Shown here one piece after another: positions 12,247-22,059 of a DNA stretch of 33,193 bases. Positions within the stretch are counted from its first letter, which is position 1, and each line of letters starts with the position of its first letter. Below the pieces are notes generated by a model. It was given only the letters and a program-made list of their open reading frames with translations. It had not been told where the DNA came from and searched no databases. The position numbers and the translations under genes are program-made. Origin of the DNA: Paramacrobiotus metropolitanus (lineage: Eukaryota; Tardigrada; Eutardigrada; Parachela; Macrobiotidae); contig NW_026570595.1 in the NCBI RefSeq assembly GCF_019649055.1, positions 1-33,193 on the forward strand, given 5' to 3'.

Positions 12247-15200
12247 ATGGATACTTTGTAAGTATTCATACGTTTAAGTGCGTTCTTGAAGGTCGAATTG
12301 TTGAGTATTTGTGATGGTGTCACTGCAGACCAGCACCCAGCGGATTGCCACCTGATGGACCTCGTCGAGGACGCAGGTCGTCGGTAGGTGTTTGTAATCA
12401 TCGTTTCCTGCTTTATGTTTGAGCTATCGTCTAGTTTGCAATGTGATCTAATGAATAAGCAAGCATAATAATTCGTTTCCAGATTATGAAACCGTTCTCT
12501 GTATTTGGAAATGATGGAGAAAAGTTCAGCTTTAACGCAGAAGCTGCGGACGCCAAAAAACGACGGCGCGTCAGTTTCGCTGCTAATTATGAACTCAGGT
12601 GAGTGTAGTGTTTTTTGAAAAACTGTTTGAAACCAAGAAACTCGCGAACAAAATTTTGTGCAAAAAGCGTAGAGTGTTGAACTTCGAAATTTCATTGGAG
12701 CTATTAGTATTATATCTCGATCACGACGTCATGTAACACAGTACTGTAACAGTTGAGTAACTTTCAGTGTCAAAAATTGAAATACAGTAGTTTTCGCTTG
12801 CGTGTATAAAATATCTGTAATTTATGACAGTTTCTGTTTTCAGATTATTTTCTGTAGTTACAGTGTTGTTTGGTGAAACTTTTTTAAATCTGTACATCAA
12901 GCATGAGAGTTAATATGTTTGTGTGCGCTGTTGTAATGTGCAGAAAACGTACTTCTGCTTTAATTTGTTTAAATTAACGATTATATTTTGGTATTTACAT
13001 TGATAACAGTTGGCGCTGTTTGTTAAGTTCGGGCTGTTAAATAAAATTCAATCTTTCTTTGTCACAGGAACTACTGCAAGGAACAACCTGGACTGGAAGA
13101 GGATACGGCAACATTGCCCGTCAGTGATCTGGACCGAGTGTCCCCGCTACCCGAATCGGAGCGGAATGAAGCCAGCCCCATGAAAATCCACCACAACAAC
13201 GACGACACCTCGCCGCTGCCGGACGAGAACGATTCCCCGGATCCAACGGTTACGCCATGCAGTCGCGCATGTCCTCCGTCACCTTCATGGATCTGTCCAC
13301 GCTGACGGATGGCCAAGTGGTGGAGCGGCGTCTGGAGCACACCCGCCACAGCATCCATGACATGAGCATCTCCGACAATGGAGGTAACTGACTAGGGATG
13401 CAAGCATAATTTCAGTTTCATTCCATATGCATTTTATGATGACGCGTGGCTCCGTGCGCGTATAAAATGAAAATAATTTTAGCTGAATGCAGTTAAAACG
13501 AAGAAAGTAAAGAAGAAAGGAAAAGAATTTAGGTTAATGCAGTGGAAAACAGGATAACCGTACGAAGAATTAGTTCTTTTTACGTACTCTTCATATTTCA
13601 GTTACATTTGTTTGTGTGTCAAACTGGTAAAAACTCTGAAGAACTCATAAACTTTTTCGTAAACGTGCCTAGACCGCATGCATCTCATCTGTAGGTGATA
13701 CATCCAGCAATAGCAGCTGTGATATGCACAACACCAGCTTGTACCATCACATGAGCATGGAGATCTCCACAGATTCCCTGTCCGATACGAAACCGCATTC
13801 TCCGCTGGTGGGAAAAGGGATGTTTGAGGAGCAGACGGGGTTGGGTGGCGACGGCAACGATTTCAGCCTGTTCGGCTTCGGTTCACCTAAACCGGAATCG
13901 CATTCCTTTGTCATGGCGACGGAGATGGACACGCGCCGGAAAACCTCCTTGGAATCGCATTTCTTGGAATCGAATTCTTTTGTCGTCGCGTCGGAGGTGG
14001 ATGTGAGGAGAAAGCCGTCGTTAGAGTCCGATTCCTTTGTAGCTGCTTCCGAAGCTATGACAGTTCGGCAGGCTTCGTTGGAATATCAGAAAGATCGTAC
14101 GAGTGAGTTAATTTTGTCGCTTAATGATTTTGTTAAAAGTTGGATAACCGCTGGTTTGAAGTTAAGACGCCAGTGTATCAGGAAATTGGAATTATCAGGA
14201 TGTGCAGCCTTGATTTTGTACAACTTTATTTTGGGAAGAGTATTCCGATTTGTTTTATGGATTTTTAGTTGCTATTCATCACGAAAAAGAGTTGACCTTG
14301 TTGAACGATATGCCCCCGGAGTCCACTTCCTTTATACTTGCTTCGGAAATTGTGACCAGTCGGAAGTCATCGTTAGAATATCACAAAGATCGTACAAGTA
14401 AGTTAATTTTATCACCATGTTGTTGAATACTCAGTAGACGATCTGCTGCTTTAACATTTTGCAGTTTTGTTTCGCGATTTGTTTGTATAATTATCGGTTA
14501 CTATTCACAACTGGAAAAAAACTAAATCTGTTAACGTTAGTAGCTTTAGCCGACAAATTTTAAAATAAAAGAAACGTAAGGACTGGCACATGCTGCTGGA
14601 CAAATGTCCGACGATTGCAGACAGCCGCCGTTACTTTGTGCAGTTTGTTTCTGAAGTGATACCCAGTGAGTATATAGTCTTTTCTTGTTATTATCAGTTA
14701 CTACTAAACACGAAAAGGAGCTGACCATGTTGAATGACATGCCGTTTTCAATTGCTTCGGAAATTGCGACGAGCAGAAAACCATCGTTGGAATACCAGAA
14801 AGATCGAACAAGTAACCCAAGTTTGTCACCTAATGTTGTTGAAGGCTCACCATCAGTAGATAACCTGCTGCCTTACTTTATGATTTTATTTCGTGAGTGA
14901 GTACTCATTGTTTTAATAACCATCGGTTACCATTCACCACGGAAAAAAAACTAATTTGTTATAATGTTAGTAGGTTCAGCCGACAAATTTTAACAAATTA
15001 AAAGAAGCGTGAGAATTTAAACATGCTGCTGGACAAAGTTGTCGGACGATTGCAGCCAGTCGCCTTTACTTTGTGTAGAAGTAGTTTTGTTTTCGGAAGT
15101 GAGGACCAATATTCAGCTGTTTTCTTGTTATTATATTCAGTTACTATTAAAAACGAAAAGGAGTTGTCCATGTTGAATGACATGCCCCTGGATTCCAATT

Positions 15201-18200
15201 CGTTTTCAATTGCTTCGGAAATTGCGACGAGCAGAAAGCCTTCGTTGGAATACCAGAAAGATCGTACAAGTAGGTTAAGTTCACCACCTAATTTTTTTGA
15301 ATGTTGAACAAGTTTGTTAAACAATTGTGCAGCCAACAGCCTTTACTTTGTGTTTGTGCAGTTTGTTTCGAACGACTATCATTCTTCCGTAGTACAGATT
15401 TTTTTGTTTCTTATCAGTTACTGTTAAACATGAAAGGAGGCGACCCTGTTGAATGATATGCTCCTGGATTCCAATTCGTTCCTCATTGCTTCGGAAATTG
15501 TGACGACCAGAAAACCGTCTCTGGAATGCAAAAACAATTTGGAGAGTAGGTTGATTTCGTCATAGTTACACTTTTCAAAATGCTAACAGAATGCTAAACG
15601 CCTTACCATAATATTTTAAAGTTAGGCTAAAGCAAGGTTATAAGAAAAAACGGAAGCATAAAGAACTGAAGGCGTGCGCCCCGAGAATGCGCGCATCTTC
15701 CACAGCATTGACGTGTGTATGTCGCAAGACTCGAAACTACTGTACACTCGTCAAATTCTAACATTTTTTACATAGGCTTCAGTCAATCTTTTTTTAACTC
15801 TTTTCCATTTGAATTGTCAGTTGCTGCTCATTCGGAAAAAGAAGTGACGATGGTCAACGATATGTCGCTGGAAGTAACCGCACTTTCACCAAGTGCTGTC
15901 GACATTCCTGTGCCGGCAACGTCTGGAATGGACATTTCCATTGAAACTGCCACAAACCCTGCAAGTTCGGCGTCTCCATTACCATTGTTGGACGCAGTTT
16001 TCGCCGGTTAGTTAGAAACTCTGTCATAAATGACATATAATGCATAGATTAATTTTTACCAATTTCCTTATTCGCTAAAGGTCATAGGATCAGCTTATAC
16101 TTAAGTTTACGCACTTCGTACAGGTACTAGTGCAGTATAATTGTCCGTTTCAGAAAAACGGCAGCATGAGCACAGCCAGTCACCTCGAACATCGGAATCT
16201 CTCAACCAGTCAATCACCTCGGAACAGAATCGGACACCCGACGAACAGTCGTCACGGCTCAGTGTTCATGATATGAGCATATCGGATAGTGGCGGTGAAG
16301 CTAGCATCTCCTGTGTTAGCCTGCAGAACACCACTTTACATCAGGACATCAGCAGCAGTATGGAGATTTCCACCGAATCCACGCCCGTCTCAGACTCGAA
16401 GCGCCATTCGTCTCCCGGCGTCACGCAAAACGGGCTGATCGGTGCGGGAAATGAAGGGAACGATTTCAGCCTCTTCGGACTGGGCTCTCCCAGACTGGAC
16501 TCCTTGTCCTTTTGTCATGGCTTCCGAAATGGATCCGCGACGCAAATCGTCTGTGCCAACGGACTTTGTGCAATCTGATTCATTTCTCGTTGCATCCAAA
16601 GTGGATGATCGGAGAAAACCTTCACTGGAATCACAAACTACTCCGCGTGTTTCTGATACTTCAGGAAAGTTCTCGTTGGAGCGCAAAAACTCATCTGCTA
16701 CTGGAGACGAAAATCCGAGCAAACCCTCACGAGATTCGCAATCTATTTTCTGATTGCTTCTGAAACTCTAAGAAAATCCCTTGTTGGAATGCCAGAAAAC
16801 ACCGACATGTGAGTTATTCGCTGTTTTTGCTGTTTTGTACACCCCGCTGCCAGTTGAAGTTCCGTCTCAGTTATTGCAGTCTGGTTTTGTTTTATTTTTT
16901 AGTGACTATTCATCAGGAACCAGAGCTGACGATGATGACCATACCTCCGGAGGACATCACGTCCAGACTAGCAGATGTCGAATTTGATGCGCCGGAACAG
17001 TTTGAGATACCGGAGCCATCGGGAATCTATACTGCTAACAAAACATTACAGACCAGCTATGAGGATGACGATGGCCGGGAATCTCCATTGCCCTCTTTTA
17101 CCACATTTTTCCAAAGTATTTATACCAGCATTATTGATATTATCATAGTACTTTTAAAAGAAGGAGTTTTGTATAATTTTACTGGTATTATTTAATTGTT
17201 AAGATTACTGGAAATTATTATTATTCTTGCAAGTAGTATTCTTTCAAACGAAGGAAGGCAAATTTGGGCTGTTCTGTATTTTTTGACGTACATCCATCGT
17301 AAACTTGAACTGAAATCATCTGTTTCAAATTTTTAGGGCAATACCAACGTGACAACAGCTTGTCTCCAGTTAACAGCCGGACATTTGTCGAGTACTCATC
17401 ACCATCATCCAACGACACACTGTCTTCCCTGGACACCACCGTATCCGAGCCGCGTTCGGGAGATTCCGATGAAGTCATCCCGCGGAACACCCGAAACGTT
17501 CTACTCGATTTGGAGAAGAGTCTTGTGCAAGGTAAAATTTAGTAGCGGACAATCAGCGTTATTTTTATCGGTTTTGGAATATGTTGGTCTTTTAGAAAGC
17601 GTTCAGGAAGACAGTGGGCCATTGTCGCTGGCCTCTTTATTGAAAAGTGTCCGTGGATTGGGTGTCACTGTAACAGAGAACGGTAGCGGTCCGGTACCAT
17701 CTCAGTCGTCTCTCGCTGTGGATGCCGGGCGCTCTTCGCCGTCCGTGCAAAGTATTAACTTTAACTGGAACCGTTACAATTCTTTAATGTTTTTAATTAT
17801 GGGAAATTATTTTAGATGAGGCGCAGCTTCAGAGTGGTCCGTCGTTTGTCCGCCGGCGAACGTTTGTTGACCTTCCTACGCCAGTCTCCAGCAACGATTC
17901 GTTCACCTCGTTGGAAACCACGTTAGTTGAGCCGAATCAGGAGCTGTCTGAAGATGAAGAAAAGCCGGAAGATGTACGTTTAACGTTGATTTGATAAAAG
18001 TTGTTATATATGTTGTCATAGCAGTGCGTTACGTTTCAGAGTGAATTCCTGAAATTCTTCCGCTTGCAAATTGCCCGTGCCTTCCTGTTGTGCGATGTAG
18101 TGCGACGAGATCCAGCACGGTATTTATAATTTCATTAATTTGGTTATATTAACAAGCCTAGTGTGTCGCTTAGAGATGATGTTATTGACGTATTTTGATG

Positions 18201-19141
18201 GTGACTTCAGGTATTTTTTGACAATAACCGGACAGCGATCGGTGCTGGTTTTATTCCTCCATATCCCGTTGGCCGTGCCCACCACTGCGGATGCTCTGCG
18301 GCTTATCCACTGGGACTTGCAGAAATTGACTGGTCGAATCAGGTGAGTACTTATTTTACGATTGCATGCGAAAGAAAAGGAAATATAACTTGTAGCATAC
18401 AAACTTGTAGCATTTCACGGACCGCAAAACTGCATTTCACGGATTCTGTTTTGTGTTTAACAAATACGTCGATTTATGATGGTTGCATCGTTCATTTCGT
18501 GAAGTGTGAACTAGGGATGATTTATAGCTGAGCCAGAGCAAGTATTTTTGTAATCGGAACAATACTGGCGTTCCTTCCAGGTTACTGGTAGCAGCAGACA
18601 ACTTTCCTGTATTATTTTGTTGCTAGCTGCAGCCGAATGATTTAAACATACCCATTTTATCATATTATATTACGTTGGTATTTCAAATGCATGTTTGTTA
18701 CTGTTGGTCAGTTACACAAAATATCATGATGGATATTAAGCCGGCTGTTGCGGCGGTTTTAATTCATAATGTTGATATATCTATACCTTCGTCGCGGTGG
18801 TTGATTTCGGGTGTTGTTATTATCGTTTAGTTTAGTTATCATTTTGTATTGATAACTAAACAAAACGATAATAACAACACCTGAAATCAACCACCACGAT
18901 GAAGGTACTGTATCATGTTGTATGACTTTATCCTTCTGACAGTTACCTTCCTCGGTTTGCAGGTTGGACAAGAGTTCATAAGGCAGCATCGTCGATACCG
19001 CGTAAAGGTGATTTCGTGGTGCGTCTGGTGGAGAAGATCATAGCTGCGCAGCGGTCGGAGGAACAACTGATTCCCCCTCGACTACCTCCCCCACAGGAAC
19101 CCCCACCATTTTTGGCGGAATGGCTAGGGAAGAAGAACTAA
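12247..19141 (+). CDS. KNL1: KNL1/Spc105-like kinetochore scaffold with MELT-repeat exon array
   Basis: Eighteen exons: 12247-12257, 12329-12383, 12483-12598, 13068-13383, 13695-14102, 14269-14397, 14698-14811, 15141-15269, 15418-15545, 15821-16006, 16154-16808, 16903-17115, 17337-17531, 17596-17751, 17816-17973, 18040-18119, 18211-18342, 18943-19141; about 1126 residues once the indels are allowed for. The N-terminus reads MDTLPAPSGLPPDGPRRGRR followed by SSIMKP and RRRVSFA, matching the SILK and RVSF PP1-docking motifs of KNL1. The middle holds about ten MELT-like motifs (MDLST, MEIST, KELT, EVT, MDIS, PELT), which in this family are phosphorylated by MPS1 to recruit BUB3-BUB1. Exons 5-14 have phase 1 introns on both sides, which permits exon duplication. 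Exons 13 and 15 carry a second repeat (RTFVEY...SLDTTVSEP and RTFVDL...SLETTLVEP). The C-terminal ~130 residues (FLKFFRLQIARAFLLCDVV, VLVLFLHIPLAVPTTADALR) are where an RWD domain would be expected, but I do not recognise one, nor a long coiled coil. Frame breaks: 13235-13238, 15433-15435, 16510-16513, 16746-16749, 16781-16782. Confidence 0.85.
12368..12581 (+). other. Bipartite PP1-docking region: SILK-like and RVSF motifs
   Basis: RGRRSS ends the exon at 12383, and IMKP opens the next exon at 12483, giving RRSSIMKP. RRRVSFA follows at about 12558-12581. Human KNL1 has RRRHSSILKP followed by SRRVSFAD at the same relative positions. In that family both motifs recruit protein phosphatase 1, and the RVSF serine is an Aurora B target. 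The match covers order, spacing and flanking arginines, and it is the best single argument for the gene's identity. Confidence 0.85.
14269..15545 (+). repeat. Four tandem exon-intron units of the KNL1-like gene
   Basis: Exons 14269-14397, 14698-14811, 15141-15269 and 15418-15545 are copies of one 129-bp unit; the second lacks 15 bp. The unit reads HEKELTMLNDMP, then SNSFxIASEIATS, then RKPSLEYQKDRT. The introns are copied too: the words ccgacaaatttta and catgctgctggacaaa recur in the first two at a spacing near 430 bp. The duplications therefore took exon and intron together. The fourth copy is the most divergent (KEAT, SLECKNN) and has lost one A at 15433-15435. Confidence 0.9.
18786..18905. 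mobile_element. Short foldback MITE in the last KNL1 intron
   Basis: A 56-bp left arm (18786-18841) and a 56-bp right arm (18850-18905) are reverse complements with about four mismatches, around an 8-bp spacer. TA flanks both ends (18784-18785 and 18906-18907), as expected for a TA target-site duplication. There is no coding capacity. The element is in intron 17 of the KNL1-like gene and does not touch its splice sites. Confidence 0.8.
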
Positions 19142-19829
19142 TGCTTTTCTTTCTACGCTTTCCATGTTTTTCATTTATTCTTCACAAGTACGGTTTTAAC
19201 ATTCAAGAGTTACTCGTTTTATTTGTACTGCAAGTTGCAACAGGCTTCGTATGATCTGTCGTATTTTAATGTAGAAGCCTGGCGTTATAACACAGCATAT
19301 TTTTTTTGCACGTTTAATTTAAAAGTTTGCGGAATGCAAAGGTCCTCCTTTTGCCATGTATTCGATGCAAACGAATTGCTATGGAATAATAATAAAATGA
19401 ATGCAATTTTGACACGAAAGCGATTTGATTGTTGCGAAAAACATCTAAGCAGCGATTCCTGATCGTTTTCTTCGTTTTTCGAAATCGTTAGCTACCAGAA
19501 TTTTTAATTTTCTGTTCTTCAAATAGGCGATCGATATTTACGAGACTTTTATGACGATATTATTTTACGAGACTCGTTTTCAAATCCGGTAAACATTACA
19601 TATCAACAACAGCACAAGTAAAAATCAAAGCTCAAAATATAAAAGAGGTGAAAAACATATCTGTAAGTCAAGTATTAACAAAATACAGAATACCAACACA
19701 GTATTTCCAACATTGTTTGTGGTGTTGTGCCTGGTAATTTACTACAGTATTTCCACCGAGTCTAAGTCACTGATAACGTAAAAACCAGTTATCCGCAATT
19801 TAAAACAAAATGTCTAACATAGTTAACTT
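19142..19829. other. Convergent 3' region of KNL1-like and tail-anchored genes
   Basis: No further exon is seen. It holds the 3' UTRs of two convergent genes. An AATAAA at 19391-19396 is a candidate polyadenylation signal for the KNL1-like gene, 250 bp after its stop. The rest is AT-rich. Confidence 0.5.
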
Positions 19830-21021
19830 CTATTTCCGCAAAAAGTATACGCCGAGCAGCACTGCCACCGGTATCATCACCATTCCAGTGTAGCGGATAA
19901 TTCGCGCAACGGTAAACCGCTCGGGCTTTCCCTGGCAAATCTGTCTGCTCCACTTTGACTTCTTTCAGTTTGCGGCTTTCCAAGGCATCATCGGCAAACT
20001 GCAGTATCTCCTTGGCATCGCATCCGATCTGGTCCACCTGCGCGATCAGTGCATCGAGGATGTCCTTTGACTGTGCCACAAAGCGCCAATCGTATTCAGG
20101 GTATGCACGGCAGATCTCCTGAGTGGTCAGCTGGGCCAAGCCCTGAAAGTAGCGCTCAGCTGTCTCCATTTGCAGCAACTCCCGACCGCTCGTTTCGCGG
20201 ATAGCCCGCATATTGATAGCGGTTTCCTACAATAATCCAATCGACATCATTAGACATTTTTACTAAACATTTCAAAAAAATACTGAAAAGTTAGTTTCCA
20301 TTTTCCAGGCGTTCTATCTTAAGAACAAACAGGTTATGCAGAATAAAAGCTTAATAACCAAATAATAATTATGATAGTTCCGATACTAAAACAGAGTAAT
20401 TCCATACGTTGCCTTTTCACAAATAATTTGTAAATAGTTTTCACATTTTTCCACAGTTTAGTAAAATATTTTCAAATTAAAGATCAAAACACTGAACGTA
20501 GAAAGAACGTCTAATTCCACACAAAACACATCAATATGTATAATATGCTGATTCAATTTGTTATTATTACTTATTTATACTCGACATTTTACAATTCATT
20601 TTACAGTGTTAAGTTAACAGCCAAACGATATCCATTATCCATACGAGACTACGAGTACTTCACGCTTTCTTCTTCACTGGAAAATTTCCACATTAAACTG
20701 ATTAAAGCGGAAAATAGACGTGTATTTTCTACATATAAAAAAGATTCAAACCTGCAAGTCATCGCGATCAGTGCGTTCCTGAGCGTCCAATGCCATCTGC
20801 AGTTTCCGCTGACTTTGTTCCGTACAGAACCGCTGCAGTGCCCAGCGCAGATCCACTTCTCCGGCCTTTTCCAGCGTGGATACCTGGTCGACGGGTCCGT
20901 ATTCCCGTGGAACGAACGCCCGTCGGACCACGTCCACGTCGCCCATTGCGGCGCCGTCCACGATACCCCCGCCGTCCTCCACGAAAACGACCGCGCTCAC
21001 CGCGAGCATACGGATTCTCAT
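19830..21021 (-). CDS. Tail-anchored helical protein, family not recognised
   Basis: Two exons: 21021-20752 and 20226-19830, joined in phase 0 (DRDDLQ / ETAINMRAIRE), about 221 residues. The body is rich in charged helix-forming residues (EVDLRWALQRFCTEQSQRK, RELLQMETAERYFQGL, KDILDALIAQVDQIGCDAK). It ends with one hydrophobic stretch, GMVMIPVAVLLGVYFLRK, followed immediately by the stop, which is the layout of a C-terminal membrane anchor (mitochondrial outer membrane or ER). Exon 2 is one base too long. The extra base is probably in the GG at 19934-19935, and as written it throws the anchor out of frame. The start is uncertain: ATG at 21021 or the in-frame ATG at 20946; a longer open frame in another phase begins near 21069. 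The function is unknown. Confidence 0.65.
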
Positions 21022-21154
21022 TGAGCTGCTGCTCGGTGTCACGTTGAAAGCCGAACTGCTGCTGCCACATGATCACCCAGGAATTCAATCTAGTTCCCTC
21101 TATAACTTCTCCACTGTCCACACAGAACTGATGTAATTTGCTGGGAAAATTTGC

Positions 21155-21825
21155 AAAAATTATCAGTGTGATCCTAATCTAATCATAAGGTAAACTGTTA
21201 AACAATCCTAAAAGAAATCAGAAATCCAGGCGAGCGTCGTGCAGACTCGAGCTGACCGTATGCGTGCTCAGCGTGCATCATTGTGCCGTGTCAGTGTCGA
21301 GCCGAGGTGGTACAAAATTTACGAGTCCATTACGAATTTACGTTTGTATTCTGTAATCTGTAGTGTAAAAAAGGTGCATTAGAAACCATGGCTAATGGCG
21401 TGCAACACAAAATATTTTTTGCTTCACATTAATTTTAATTTCCATATTCTGCATCTTCAGCATACGCAATTTGAAAACCAATAAAATCATATAAAAAATT
21501 ATCAGTGTGATCCTAATCTAATCATAAGGTAAACTGTTAAACAATCCTAAAAGAAATCAGAAATCCAGGCGAGCGTCGTGCAGACTCGAGCTGACCGTAT
21601 GCGTGCTCAGCGTGCATCATTGTGCCGTGTCAGTGTCGAGCCGAGGTAGTACAAAATTTACGAGTCCATTACGAATTTACGTTTGTATTCCGTAATCTGT
21701 AGTGTAAAAAGGTGCAATAGAAACCATGGCTAATGGCGTGCAACACAAAATATTTTTTGCTTCACATTTCCATATTCTGCATCTTCAGCATACGCAATTT
21801 GAAAACCAATAAAATCATATAAAAA
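21155..21825. repeat. Tandem duplication, period 339 bp, two copies
   Basis: The sequence from about 21155 recurs from about 21494 with only a few substitutions, one missing A, and a 10-bp deletion in the second copy (after cttcacat). Copy 2 ends near 21825. Neither copy contains a convincing ORF. Each has a GC-richer core (tgaccgtatgcgtgctcagc). The near identity implies a recent event or an assembly artefact. Confidence 0.9.
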
Positions 21826-22059
21826 CTCAATACACCAGTCTGCATGTACGTACGCATACATAATGTCGTTCAAAAACTTAAAAACCGCAGACAGAAGATA
21901 ATTCTATCCACCAAAGACAGTCAGTAAAACAAATTTCCCAGACACGGAATACGAACAAAGTACGTACAAACTTAAAAAAAGTTCATAAAAACTTTCAAAA
22001 ATACGCTCATTTCATAATCTGGAACAAGTAACCAATGCCAGCAATCCGGCCGCGACAAT

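Noticed and set aside
12048-12695. 215-codon open frame on the minus strand
   Set aside because: It lies antisense to the first three KNL1 exons, whose SILK/RVSF motifs and splice phases are compelling. The frame shows no family signature and is Cys/Ser/Thr-rich shadow sequence.
16390-16722. Minus-strand frame across KNL1 exon 11
   Set aside because: Antisense shadow of an exon clearly duplicated from exons 4-5.
20768-21121. Arg/Gly-rich frame (RGG-like) over the tail-anchored gene's first exon
   Set aside because: It is a shifted reading of the exon, whose other phase joins in frame to exon 2. The RGG look follows from GC-rich codons. A real upstream start in this phase, with an indel, cannot be fully excluded.
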